Positions 17,356 through 26,300 of a DNA stretch of 64,000 nucleotides are shown piece by piece (positions within the stretch are counted from its first letter, which is position 1; each line of letters begins with the position of its first letter). A program made the position numbers and the translations under genes. This DNA is from Bacillus thuringiensis. GTDB taxonomy: Bacteria; Bacillota; Bacilli; Bacillales; Bacillaceae_G. The notes below the pieces were generated by a model. The model had not been told where the DNA came from. It saw nothing but the letters and a program-made list of their open reading frames with translations, and did not search any database. The stretch is taken from the NCBI RefSeq assembly GCF_022095615.2, contig NZ_CP155560.1, positions 248,001 through 312,000 on the forward strand, read 5' to 3'.

Positions 17356-18702
17356 CTATTTTCTATATACAGGTGGAATGCTTTGTGGAAAATTAAAAAA
17401 ATCTTCTGGATCGTATTTAGCTTTTACTTGAGTCAATTTTTTGAAGTTTTCACCATAATATAAATCTGACCAATCTTTCATTGAAAGATCTGGTGTGTTA
17501 ACGTAGACACCTTTCGTAAAAGGAATCAATGCTTGACGAAAATCTTCTACCCAGCGAATCCCTTGTGCAGCTCCCTCAGGTTTGTCCCACGTGGAAAATA
17601 ACACAATATTCACTAGAGCTTTTCGATAAAAATAAGCAGTATCTTCCTCGGGTACTTCAGAAACAGTCCCACCTAAGCCCTGAAAAAACATGGAAACAGT
17701 GGCATTAGGTGGAGCTTGACTCATAAATTGTTCAATCTTAGCAATACCTTCTTCAGGCAATAAAGAGTCTATAAAAGGTGCTACGCTTTTAAATGGAAAA
17801 GGATTTGCAGGCTGATGATTGGATATTAATGTTATAGCTTCTAAATAAGACAGTTCTTTTATGTCTACCTTTATAGGTGATCCAATTTGGAGAAGTGGTT
17901 GTATCAATTTCTGTAAGTCTTTAACTGACCCATGAAAAATCCCATGCATCTACAATGGAGATGTCTTTTCTGACGACAATAATAATGTAGGAGTAAAGCG
18001 TTTATCAGAAGTAGGTAGAGTATACTTTTGCCATTCCTGTATAACGGCTTTTAAATCTTGGTGCCCCCAACTAACTTCAGCAAAACCAACAGTCTTAATT
18101 TCATGAGTACGAAAGCGAAAAGATGTACAAATACCGAAACTTCCGCCTCCACCACGTAAAGCCCAAAATAGATCAGGATGCTCCTGATCATTAATCTGCA
18201 ATACACAGCCATTTGCATCAACCATTTCTATTTCTACTACATGATCAAGTAGTAGTCCTAATGGTCGAGAAAGGATACCTTGACCGCCACCTAAAGCTAT
18301 TCCTGCGATAGCTGGTTTAGGACAGACCCCATTAGGAATAGCTAATCCTTCTTTCCCAAGAATCTCAGCTAACTGGAGATTTTTACAACCAGCTCCTACT
18401 ATAACAGTTTTTGATGTTGGATCTATTTTTATTTGATTTATCTCACTGACATCAATTACTATACCACCATCTAAAACTGACAAGCCTTCATAATTGTGAC
18501 CTCCTGAACGTACTCGGATAGGTACATTATTATGTAATGACCATCGTACTGCATTCACAACGTCTTGAGTATTTTGTGCAAAGACTATAACAAAAGGGAA
18601 TCTATTAAAAAATGTGTTAAACGATTGACGTGCTGAATCATATTGTGCTTCACCAGGTGACACAATACGTCCTGTTAAACTTATATTTTCATCATATTGC
18701 AT
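17356..18702 (-). pseudogene. FAD-linked oxidase (berberine-bridge type) split by an in-frame stop
   Basis: Two contiguous parts in one frame (250 and 197 codons) are separated only by a TAG at 17950-17952. Together they make a normal-length, about 448-aa FAD-linked oxidase. The first part holds the FAD_binding_4 domain with RVRSGGHNYEGL (His69, a usual flavin attachment residue) and NGVCPKP (Cys127, the second attachment site). The second part ends with the BBE domain YYGENFKKL...YDPEDFFNFPQSIPP. Members oxidise sugars, alkaloids or alcohols; Bacillus homologues include YgaK-like proteins. The TAG could derive from CAG by one C-to-T change. Unless it is read through, the protein is truncated and inactive. 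Confidence 0.8.
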
Positions 18703-18766
18703 ATAAAAACCTCACTCTCCGTGCAAGAATTTTTATACTATAATGTTAATAATATGTATGTAAAAA

Positions 18767-18805
18767 AAAGTAAGAACTACCTATTATATTGATGATTCTT
18801 ACTTT
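18767..18805. terminator. Hairpin, possible terminator
   Basis: AAAGTAAGAA pairs with TTCTTACTTT with A and T runs at the outer sides. It lies upstream of the FAD oxidase start, so it may end a transcript from either side. Confidence 0.4.
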
Positions 18806-19226
18806 CTTCAGAAAATTAAACAATATTGTTAAGCTTTTAAATCGACAAAAACCGTTTTTAAGCCTCTATTTTTAATATATAGGCTAGTGACGTATTCCTA
18901 TCAAACTAAGAATTCAGAAATACCCAAAAAGCACGTTCTAAGAGTAATATAAAATTTTTACTTGTTGACGTTTTGGTATCACCAGCATTTTGGAAAAAGT
19001 TAACCAAAAATAAAATAAGCCATCCATATGGATAGCTTATTTACATAATTTTCGTTAGCGGCTGTTAGGCAATTACAAGATTTCTTTATAAAAATGACAA
19101 AACTGTAAGAATGCACGAATGTTTGTAAGAAAGTTCGATGTTTTCCTTTTTCTTTTTTTATTATAGTGAAAAAAAGAAGGAGGAATTTGAAAATGTCTTT
19201 TTCTCAATTTGCGATATTTTAAATTG
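18806..19226. other. Intergenic, with a truncated small frame
   Basis: A dyad at 19013-19041 (AAATAAGC with GCTTATTT around ATCCATATGGAT) may terminate the membrane-protein gene to its right. At 19179-19222 an excellent GGAGG precedes ATG and only nine codons (MSFSQFAIF), which looks like a small gene cut short. Nothing else is recognised. Confidence 0.4.
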
Positions 19227-19766
19227 TTACCCCTTTGCCCTTTTTGGCCAAATAAAATTGCTTAGGGCAATCACAAAATCAATACCTAACACAAGTGTCC
19301 ATAATTTTAGAAACCCAGCCAACACTTCTGTTCGGGAAAAATCGTTAATTAAATAGATTAGGACGAATAAAATTCCAGCACCTATTAGAAAGGCAAGCAC
19401 ATGTTGTCCCCAACTTTTAAAGTAGTGTTTCGCATAATCGATGCCAAATCTTTTAACTGGTTTCGATCCTTTTTTCATCACATAATATTGAAAGCGTATA
19501 TCAGCCCATTCAATCATACTTTTACCATATGCGATAGAGATTCCAATATACACAGCAGCAATTGCATGCACTTTGGTAGCAGTCGCACCACGATACAAGT
19601 CTATACCCGTAGCAACCAATAAAATTAAATCAATGACAGGTGTCAAGGCAAGAAAAAACAATCCTAATTTATTTCTTTTAAGGATATATCGTGTGAATAG
19701 ACCTAAAGTGATAACAACCCAAAACCCTATTTCACATGCAACGATTAACCATGCGATTACATTCAC
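19227..19766 (-). CDS. Integral membrane protein, YmcC-like
   Basis: The protein is 179 aa with about five hydrophobic segments (about 3-25, 33-52, 68-85, 120-143 and 150-172). The start MNVIAWLIVACEIGFWVVIT and the conserved-looking block GIDLYRGATATKVHAIAAVY resemble the uncharacterised Bacillus YmcC family as I remember it; this is a soft match. It has no recognisable catalytic motif. Start ATG 19766 has AAGAAGGGG upstream. It stands alone between a dead oxidase and a broken small spore-type gene, so context gives no function. Confidence 0.7.
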   Translation of the reverse strand: MNVIAWLIVACEIGFWVVITLGLFTRYILKRNKLGLFFLALTPVIDLILLVATGIDLYRGATATKVHAIAAVYIGISIAYGKSMIEWADIRFQYYVMKKGSKPVKRFGIDYAKHYFKSWGQHVLAFLIGAGILFVLIYLINDFSRTEVLAGFLKLWTLVLGIDFVIALSNFIWPKRAKG

Positions 19767-20160
19767 CCCAGCACCCCTTCTTTAAAATTTAGAGATCCAC
19801 AAGATTTACACGCTTCTATTGCCATTAGAAACTCCCCCTTGATAAAGTTAATAGTTTTGTTACAAATATTGGTTTTTTTAGTGAAATACAAAATAACTAT
19901 AATTTTACAACAGAACATATAACTTAATATGTAAACTTATATAAATAATGGTAATAGTAGCTTGATTAATATTTGGATGGGAGTCCAATACATAGTATTA
20001 AAATTAAAGTGGTTCAAGTCTGAGGAAGGCACCTTATGGTGTCTTTTCTTTATTTTCTAAAGGACCTGCTCAATTAATTCTTCAAAACATAAGGTAAAGT
20101 GAACCCATTAAATGCATGGAATGAATCCTAGTTTTACCCTCTGATCTAAAAGGAGGAACG
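19767..20160. other. Intergenic; terminator-like hairpin near 20022-20050
   Basis: AAGGCACCTTATGGTGTCTT TTCTTT forms a terminator similar to the one after the YjcZ-like frame at 20276. This suggests a lost sister copy of that small gene. No coding frame is recognised. Confidence 0.4.
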
Positions 20161-20161
20161 A

Positions 20162-20266
20162 TATGGTGGTAGTTGCGGCGAAGGCTGTGGTTTTGCAGGA
20201 GGATTTGCTTTACTAGTTGTATTATTTATTCTATTAATCATTATCGGATGCAGTTGCTTCTGCTAA
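20162..20266 (+). pseudogene. YjcZ-like small spore-type protein frame lacking a start codon
   Basis: A plus-strand frame reads YGGSCGEGCGFAGGFALLVV then LFILLIIIGCSCFC. This is the pattern of YjcZ/YtrH-like tiny Bacillus sporulation proteins: a Gly-rich N-terminus, one hydrophobic helix and a short tail. An ideal AAAGGAGG lies just upstream, but no ATG, GTG or TTG is in frame. The local ATATGG could come from ATGTATGG by loss of two bases, and the only ATG is out of frame (it gives MVVVAAKAVV). The Cys residues (C5, C9 and three near the end) are unusual for the family. Either the gene is dead or there is a sequence error at the start. Confidence 0.6.
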
Positions 20267-20275
20267 AAACTATTG

Positions 20276-20305
20276 GAAAAGGCACCTTTGGGTGTCTTTT
20301 TTTAT
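20276..20305 (+). terminator. Terminator after the YjcZ-like frame
   Basis: AAAAGGCACC TTTG GGTGTCTTTTTTT forms a compact hairpin with a T run 10 bases after the stop. Confidence 0.8.
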
Positions 20306-20307
20306 AA

Positions 20308-20447
20308 GGGTCCCATCCCATCGCTATCAACCTAAGATTTTAAAGTATCCCCTAAACAAAAATTTTGTATTTTTATAGCATTGAAGTTCATTTTTATCGT
20401 TTTGGAGAAGCGTTTCTTCTTAACTTGATAGAGATGGGGCGGTAACC
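20308..20447. repeat. Complete bcr1-like/IS231-ended repeat
   Basis: A 140-bp unit from GGGTCCCATCCCATCGCTAT CAACCTAAG to TTAACTTGATAGAGATGGGG CGGTAACC. The interior TATCCCCTAAACAAAAATTT and TTTTTATCGTTTTGGAG are shared with other copies. It abuts the 3' end of the ABC transporter gene. Confidence 0.65.
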
Positions 20448-20450
20448 TAA

Positions 20451-22646
20451 TTATATACTTATAAAATTATTATTTTCCTCTTCATTTAGAAATTGGTTTC
20501 TCCATAATTTTTGATATTCTTGATTATGTTGGATTAATTCTGCATGTGTTCCTTGTTCTAAAACTTGGCCATTATTTAAAACATAAATTCGGTCACATTT
20601 TTTTATTGTTGATAATCTATGGGCAATAGAAATAATAGTTAATCCTTTTTCTTTTAAATCTTGTAATGATAATAAGATGTTTTGTTCTGTTTTTGAATCT
20701 AAATTACTTGTAGCTTCATCTAAAATTAACATTTCTGGATCCATTAATATAGCCCTTATTAAGGAAAGTCTTTGTTTTTGTCCAGCTGATAAGTTTGAAG
20801 CATCTTCTTCTATTATTGTTTGATATTTTAGAGGCATACTATTAATAAATTTATGAGCATTCATCATTTCAGCTATAGTAATTACTTGTTCTAATGTTGG
20901 TTTATAATCCAAACCAAAACAAATATTTTCATATACAGTTCCTTCAAAAAAGAAAGATTCTTGGGAGAGAAAAATAACTTTTTTTCTTAAATCTTTTTCA
21001 TTTATTTTATTACATGATATGTCATTAAATAAAATTTCACCTTCTTGAAACTTATAGTATTTTAAAAGAATTTTAGCTATGGTGGTTTTTCCAGACCCAC
21101 TCTCACCGACGAAGCCAATATGTTGCCCTTTTTTTATTTCAAAAGAAACGTCTTTTAAGATATTATTTTGAAATCCATATCCAAAAGAAATATTTTTGGC
21201 TTTAATAACGTTTATCTCATCCAACGAGCGCTTTTGTATATTTTTGTTACATTCAGGCTCTAATTCTAAGATTTCTTGGACACGTTCCCAAGCAACTAAT
21301 GCACTTTGAATGCTAGGTTGTAAACGAACTAAATTTTCAATGGGCTGTAAGAAATATAACAACAGTGCATTATATGTAATTAACTGACCTATAGTCATAT
21401 TCCCTTTTAAAACTTCATGTCCGCCAATCCATAAGATAAGAACGCCTCCAATTAATTGAACCCCTTGTTTTATTGAATCTTGTAATCCGATAATTTCCCC
21501 TTTTTTTAGAACAATTATCCACAAATCTAAAAATTTCTCTTTTACATTTGTACGTACTATATTTTCAGCTACATAAGATTTTATGGTTAAAATTCCTTTT
21601 AAGGATTCTACTAAATAAGAATTTAATGAAGCTGCGTTTTGCATTTCTTTTTTATTCAACCGTTCATATGGCTTTTGAAAGCAAAATATGATTAGTACAT
21701 ATACAGGAATAAATAATAATGTAATTAAAAATAGCTGTTTATTTTGTAAATATAATAAATATGTCCCAATAATAAGCATTATAGTATCAATTAATAAAGT
21801 AACTGCTGCATTTGATACTGCTTCCCTAATTTTACAAGCGTCTAAAAATCTAGATATAATTTCCCCAACTCGTCTTGTTTCAAAAAATATGATTGGTAAT
21901 TTTATTACATGATTGTAGTAACCAAGCATTAGTTCAATATCCATATTTTTACTTAATGTTAATAACAGCAACGTTCTAGAGTAATTAATAAATACTCTTA
22001 AAATGTATAATATAATTACCGAAATGGATACAATCCCCAATGTATCCGTTAAGTATTGAGGTAATATAACGTCAATTAAATAACTGTAATAAAAAGCTCC
22101 TAAGATACCTATCGCATTAAATAGTATAGATAAAATAAATATATAACTTAGGATTCTTTTGTTAGCTAAAATGAATTGGAATAAATGACTTTTTAATGAA
22201 GGATATGTCGAACTATGGGATTGAATTTCTTTTGGAATCGCCAACACTAGTATACCCGTCCATAATTTGTAAAATTCTTCATAACTATATTTTTTAAGTC
22301 CTGCACTAGGATCCATAATAGAAATATGTTTATTTGAGACTTTATACAATACCACAAAATGTAATAATCCTTCTGGAGTAATAATATGTGCAATAGCAGG
22401 TAAAGGAATTTCTTTTAAAGATTCTTTAGTACCACGGAAAGCTTCAGTCTCAAACCCCAAATCTTTAAACGTGTTTAATAGACCTTTTAATGTAGTTCCC
22501 TCCTGGTTTGTACATGCTAATGTTCTTATCTTTGAAATTGAAACTGGTGATTTATAATAGTGACAAATAGCTGCAATACAGGCTGGACCACAATCTCTTA
22601 AATCATGTTGTTGAATATATTTTATTTTTCTAAATCCAAACATCAA
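20451..22646 (-). CDS. Peptidase-containing (C39) bacteriocin ABC transporter
   Basis: The protein is 731 aa with three parts. Residues 1-135 are a C39 cysteine peptidase with Cys19 in LRDCGPAC, His96 in GLLHFVVL and Asp112 in IMDPSAG. Residues 160-440 are six transmembrane helices. Residues 485-720 are an NBD with GESGSGKTT, LSAGQKQRLS and LILDEATSNLDS. All catalytic residues are present. Such PCATs cleave double-glycine leaders and export the mature peptide. The gene lies about 100 bp after a 55-codon double-glycine precursor gene on the same strand, an obvious substrate. It is the last gene of the bacteriocin locus and appears intact, unlike the upstream modification genes. Confidence 0.93.
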   Translation of the reverse strand: MMFGFRKIKYIQQHDLRDCGPACIAAICHYYKSPVSISKIRTLACTNQEGTTLKGLLNTFKDLGFETEAFRGTKESLKEIPLPAIAHIITPEGLLHFVVLYKVSNKHISIMDPSAGLKKYSYEEFYKLWTGILVLAIPKEIQSHSSTYPSLKSHLFQFILANKRILSYIFILSILFNAIGILGAFYYSYLIDVILPQYLTDTLGIVSISVIILYILRVFINYSRTLLLLTLSKNMDIELMLGYYNHVIKLPIIFFETRRVGEIISRFLDACKIREAVSNAAVTLLIDTIMLIIGTYLLYLQNKQLFLITLLFIPVYVLIIFCFQKPYERLNKKEMQNAASLNSYLVESLKGILTIKSYVAENIVRTNVKEKFLDLWIIVLKKGEIIGLQDSIKQGVQLIGGVLILWIGGHEVLKGNMTIGQLITYNALLLYFLQPIENLVRLQPSIQSALVAWERVQEILELEPECNKNIQKRSLDEINVIKAKNISFGYGFQNNILKDVSFEIKKGQHIGFVGESGSGKTTIAKILLKYYKFQEGEILFNDISCNKINEKDLRKKVIFLSQESFFFEGTVYENICFGLDYKPTLEQVITIAEMMNAHKFINSMPLKYQTIIEEDASNLSAGQKQRLSLIRAILMDPEMLILDEATSNLDSKTEQNILLSLQDLKEKGLTIISIAHRLSTIKKCDRIYVLNNGQVLEQGTHAELIQHNQEYQKLWRNQFLNEEENNNFISI

Positions 22647-22746
22647 TTTTTTATCTCCTATAATAAATAATAGCCCCTAAAATTTGATTTTTATCAAATC
22701 TTAGGAAGCTATTATTTGAATATCAATTTTTAATTATTCACAGCTC

Positions 22747-22914
22747 TTATTTAGATTTGCCGTTTAAGATACCTAATACTCCAGCACCAACTAGAATAGC
22801 TCCACCTACAATAATAGAACCAGAGTACTCATAAGGCTTACCGCCACCAGCGATTTCAAGAAGTTCTTTTTCATCTAATTTTTTTAAGTTTTCAGTTCCA
22901 ATAATTTCTTTCAT
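22747..22914 (-). CDS. Double-glycine-leader bacteriocin precursor peptide, 55 aa
   Basis: A 55-codon frame starts with ATG at 22914, 8 bases after a perfect AGGAGG. The leader MKEIIGTENLKKLDEKELLE IAGG has the features of GG leaders (hydrophobic/acidic 'L..L...EL..I.GG'). Predicted cleavage after GG24 gives a 31-residue core beginning GKPYEYSGSIIVGGAILVGA and ending GKSK. The core is hydrophobic and Gly-rich, with GxxxG-type spacings (GGAILVGAG, GVLGILNG) that favour helix packing in a membrane. It has no Cys, so lanthionines or sactionine bridges are excluded; few Ser/Thr are available for azolines. The adjacent C39 transporter is its probable processor. No immunity gene is identified. Confidence 0.82.
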   Translation of the reverse strand: MKEIIGTENLKKLDEKELLEIAGGGKPYEYSGSIIVGGAILVGAGVLGILNGKSK

Positions 22915-23095
22915 GTTGTATTTCCTCCTGTGTAGTTGTTTAATTCTTTATTTATTATAATATTAAGATTAAGTAAAAACAACGATAATATCCACATTAT
23001 GTATAATTGCATATTTATATTACATAAACATCTATTTAAAACGATTTTTTAATTATATATTGTTTTTATTTACCATTTATAGTCAACAATAATTA

Positions 23096-24217
23096 TTATG
23101 AAAATATTACTTCTCCCATAGTTTCGGAATTAATTATACCTAATATATTATTTATTTGATTAATGTCCGTTTTGGAAGAAAATTCGTTCAAAAATAAGCT
23201 GTTTTAATAAAGAGCTGCCATTTCTTCACGAATTTCTTGTACTTTCTTATCATTTAAGCTATTAAGATTATTACTTATTTCAGCAACATCCATTTCAGTA
23301 ACATTCTCTTGTAATATGTTTTTTATTTTTTGATCTACTTGATCCATTTGATTCCTTGTAGAACTGTACATTATAAAAAATGAAACTTCATTTCTATGGA
23401 ATATAGGGTAACACATTGCTAGATAGCAACTATATTTTCTCAAAACTTGAATTTTTTTATTTATGATTCTTGAAATTAAAGTAATATAATATAAATCTTT
23501 ATCTTCAAACCCTTTTAAATACAGACCATATCCCATAATTTTTACCATTGAATTAGTAGGTAAGTTACTCCCCAGTTTTTTATCAATTACTTTTGGGAGG
23601 TAGCTACAGGAAGAATCTTTATTAAAAACTACATTTTCATTTTCTCCCACTTCGATATGAGAAAATATGTCTTTTAAGTGATTCAACTGTTTCTGGGATA
23701 ATAAAATTGAAAATTGGCTTGCTTTATTTCGATTTATATAAGAATTAAATATATCCCATCTAATATCAACATTTGGATGGTCCATCTCTTTTCCTAGCCC
23801 ATTTCTATCCCACAATGCTTCATATGGAGAATCTTGAAGATAGTAGCTCATATTAGCACTTTTTAATGCTAGTTCTTGTCCAATTAAACTTTGTGTATGT
23901 TTTAAATAACTCTTATTTAAAATGTCAAATACAGCATCAGTTGTAATTTGTAACAAGTACTTTAATACAGCGCAATTGTCTTTATCAGGCATAATTTTAA
24001 TACAAATAACATCTCTATTAGTGTATGCATATATCCCGGTCGAGTATTTCTCCTCTACCTGATCTACTAATAAATGTTCATATAAGTGGGCTAACCCTAC
24101 TACTTCATCTTCCCTAGTTCCCGTTAATAAATAAAACTTTATATAATCGTCTTCTTCAGATTCTGGTAAAATTATAATTTCTCCCATACGTTGTTTATAT
24201 TTTACATTATAATGCAT
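23096..24217 (-). pseudogene. M16-like peptidase, C-terminus cut by an in-frame stop
   Basis: The first 337 codons (24217 to 23204) read as an M16 (insulinase/AlbF-like) protein with the inverted zinc motif HLYEH at residues 44-48 and a plausible third ligand Glu in SLIGQELALK. A TAA at 23204-23206 interrupts the frame. Beyond it the same frame continues 35 more codons with sensible coding sequence (NSLFLNEFSSKTDINQINNI...GEVIFS) to a TAA at 23096. The original was therefore about 373 aa. M16 proteins occur in RiPP clusters (AlbE/AlbF of subtilosin), where they process or modify the peptide. The truncated form may be partly active. It starts 13 bp after the SagB-like gene. Confidence 0.7.
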
Positions 24218-24230
24218 GTCTAAAACCTCT

Positions 24231-24837
24231 TTAATTATTGATAGCTACAATATGAACGATTGATTCCGTTTTGCCGTCTATACCAATAAATTTTTCTAAA
24301 TCAATATCAGATGCCCCTCTATGAGGTGTAGCATGATACCCCAACTTAGTAGATACCAAACCAATGTTTTGTGCCATTGCTCCAGCCTCTAATAAAGCAA
24401 ATCTAAAAGACCTCTCACCATATTTAAAATAGGCTCTATCATATACAGATGTCATAACAAAAATAGCTGATACACTTTCTAATCCAGCATTAGATAAAAA
24501 CAATTAATCTAAATTAATATCAGTTACCTTTAAAACTTCTAGATTATGTATACTTGGTCTATAGTGATATAATCCTTGCTCCAGTTCAGTATTTAGACTT
24601 AACATATATAATTCACAAGGATACAAAGCCCCTGCAGAAGGCGCAGTTCTAAAGAATCTATCCGGTCCTACAACTCCATCCCCCGCCCAACTTAATAAAG
24701 ATAAATCCTTTAAACTAATTTTTTTCTTTTCACTTGCTGTGGATCTAGAACGTCTTTCTCTTAAAATGGAAATTAACTCCGAATCCTCATCTGATAAAGA
24801 ATTATTATCTATTGTTTTACCAAGAATTACAAAGGGG
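24231..24837 (-). pseudogene. SagB-like nitroreductase-fold oxidoreductase, disrupted
   Basis: Two contiguous in-frame pieces are separated by a TAA at 24504-24506. The upstream piece has [27 protein letters not shown] and RFFRTAPSAGALYPCELYML. The downstream piece has GLESVSAIFVMTSVYDRAYF, KYGERSFRFALLEAGAMAQN and GLVSTKLGYHATPHRGASDI. This is the SagB/thiazole-oxazole dehydrogenase family: FMN-binding enzymes that oxidise azolines to azoles in peptide natural products. The N-terminus is lost at 24838, where antisense IS231 transposase sequence begins; an apparent TTG start beyond that point lies in IS231 sequence. The gene is doubly inactivated. Any upstream cyclodehydratase (YcaO) gene is absent from the window. 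Confidence 0.78.
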
Positions 24838-25112
24838 CACCCAAGAATTATCAAAGATTTTCCTACGTCTGTTTAACCTTTTAGAGAAAAACGGACGGAA
24901 ATCTCATCGTTACGAAAAGAAAACAGTCTTTGATATCCTCGGCGTTATGTATGAGTGTACGTTGTTAAAGAGTTTCAAAGTCGCATAATATTTTTCAAAA
25001 CACCTTTTCGTAGGTTTATTTGTTATGCACATTTTTAGTGTAGTCGTAGAAATCCCCCAAAAATACACTCGATATACCGTCATGATACCCTTAGCTTGAT
25101 GGTGATGGGGTA
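24838..25112 (+). mobile_element. IS231-family remnant: transposase C-terminus plus right end
   Basis: The plus strand from 24838 reads [40 protein letters not shown] then LLKSFKVA and a stop at 24987. This is the C-terminus of an IS231 (IS4-family) transposase as known from B. thuringiensis. About 120 bp of 3' sequence follow, ending CTTAGCTTGATGGTGATGGG G. The 5' part of the element is missing and the left boundary lies inside the SagB-like gene. Confidence 0.75.
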
Positions 25113-25149
25113 TTCAAAATATTAGCTTGATGGGCATGTGGCTGTACCC
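25113..25149 (-). repeat. Right end of a bcr1-like repeat, abutting the IS231 end
   Basis: TTCAAAATATTAGCTTGATG GGCATGTGGCTGTACCC is nearly identical to the right end at 46895-46933. It is placed in tandem with the IS231 right end just to its left, suggesting insertion of one element beside another. Confidence 0.6.
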
Positions 25150-25525
25150 TTAATTCATCAACTTAAGATTTTATATTAATTGATAGTAAACGAGAATGGT
25201 TGACAAATCACCAAACTTTCTCGTTTGTAGAGCTTAAGTTTTCAGTTATTAAACCAAAAATCCCGAAAATAATATCCTACGCAGTATTCTCCTCATGATC
25301 TTTTTTCTAGAGTTTAACGTTTTTTGAGAATCTTTGTAACAGAACCCAATATATTGTTTTAAATATTTTTAGGTATCAATAAAAAGAATTTAATATTCTT
25401 TCAAAGTATAAACAATCGTAATTTTCAGACAGCACTAGGGATTGTATGATAATATATTTATATCAATTCCCTTACCATTTTTACAATAAATTTACATATA
25501 ACTAAGGTATTGAGGTGATTTATTA
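25150..25525. other. Intergenic, no gene seen
   Basis: The left part has a weak left-repeat end (ATTCATCAACTTAAGATTTT, 25152-25171). The rest is AT-rich with no recognised frame. It ends with the AGGTGATTT ribosome binding site of the small gene at 25526. Confidence 0.35.
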
Positions 25526-25750
25526 GTGGTTAATAATAGGTATGAAACTAGTAAGTATAATTCAATACATAAAAAACGATTTTATAATTCCGTTTTTTCA
25601 ATTCCTTTAGTTGCTTTAGCTTTATTTATATTATCTTCTGTACAATTAGAATTAACTACTTTTTTGCTTATTACGTTTGTTTCTGTTGCTATAGTGCTCT
25701 TTCAATTATTTTATTTTTATAAGAAATGGAACGTTCAGTTACAAAGTTAA
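25526..25750 (+). CDS. Small two-helix membrane protein, 74 aa, unknown
   Basis: The frame starts at GTG 25526, with TTGAGGTGATT placed correctly upstream. It encodes 74 aa: a polar N-terminus (MVNNRYETSKYNSIHKKRF), two hydrophobic segments (about 24-40 and 44-64) and a short basic tail (YKKWNVQLQS). I do not recognise the family. Location between an IS231 remnant and BlaR1 gives no functional clue. A small immunity protein for the nearby bacteriocin is conceivable by size and topology, but it is on the opposite strand and separated by the IS remnant. That idea is speculation. Confidence 0.5.
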   Translation: MVNNRYETSKYNSIHKKRFYNSVFSIPLVALALFILSSVQLELTTFLLITFVSVAIVLFQLFYFYKKWNVQLQS

Positions 25751-25836
25751 ATTTTAGTCAGTTACTAATAATTGTTCTAATTCATTGTACGCCGAAAAGA
25801 TGGAGTCTGCTTGAAAACTTCGTCTTTGTTTATAGA

Positions 25837-25980
25837 GGAGAAGCGTCACATTACTATTAACCTAAGATAATTTTATACCCATAATTCATAGAAAGCGTTA
25901 TTCTTCTTGTAGAAATATAGAGAAAGGATGTTTTCTGTTTTATGTATACAATTTTTCAGCTGGATGAGTATGTGAGGACC
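25837..25980. repeat. Highly degenerate bcr1-like repeat
   Basis: The left end GGAGAAGCGTCACATTACTA TTAACCTAAG and right end TTTTTCAGCTGGATGAGTAT GTGAGGACC bound 144 bp. Several changes from the consensus indicate an old copy. Confidence 0.4.
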
Positions 25981-26061
25981 ACTACTATAAGAATTACTTA
26001 ATCAAATTTAATATACAACAATTTCAGTTGCTAACAGGGGCATTGGTGATGTATTCTGCTA

Positions 26062-26193
26062 TTACTTCTTTTGAATCATACTCCCTCCTGTTCTCCATAC
26101 AATATGTCTACCTTGATTCAAATGATGTATTAAATTTTTATTTTTTATATAATACTTTTCCGCCTCAATCAAGCTAACAAAAGTAAATTTCAT
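26062..26193 (-). other. Short uncharacterised frame (43 codons)
   Basis: The minus-strand frame MKFTFVSLIEAEKYYIKNKN continues LIHHLNQGRHIVWRTGGSMI QKK. There is no convincing ribosome binding site. The length and lack of recognisable family make it doubtful. The rest of 25981-26256 shows no gene. Confidence 0.2.
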
Positions 26194-26256
26194 CTTACTT
26201 TCTCATTATGTAGACTATACTAATTTCTCTTTTCACTTAAAGGTTTCGTTTAAACA

Positions 26257-26300
26257 AAAAAATAGAGCCTCAGGAACAGGATCCTCAGACTCTATTTTTT
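26257..26300 (-). terminator. Terminator of the BlaI/BlaR1 operon
   Basis: AAAAAATAGAGCCTCAGGA pairs with CTCAGACTCTATTTTTT with small imperfections. It overlaps the stop codon region of the BlaR1-like gene and has T runs in both directions. Confidence 0.8.

Noticed and set aside
22747..22914. Lantibiotic or sactipeptide precursor
   Set aside because: The core has no cysteine, so thioether bridges are impossible; only the GG leader and C39 export are supported.
24504..24854. Apparent TTG start of the SagB-like frame at 24854
   Set aside because: The first codons lie in antisense IS231 transposase sequence, so the start is created by the insertion junction and is not the native N-terminus.
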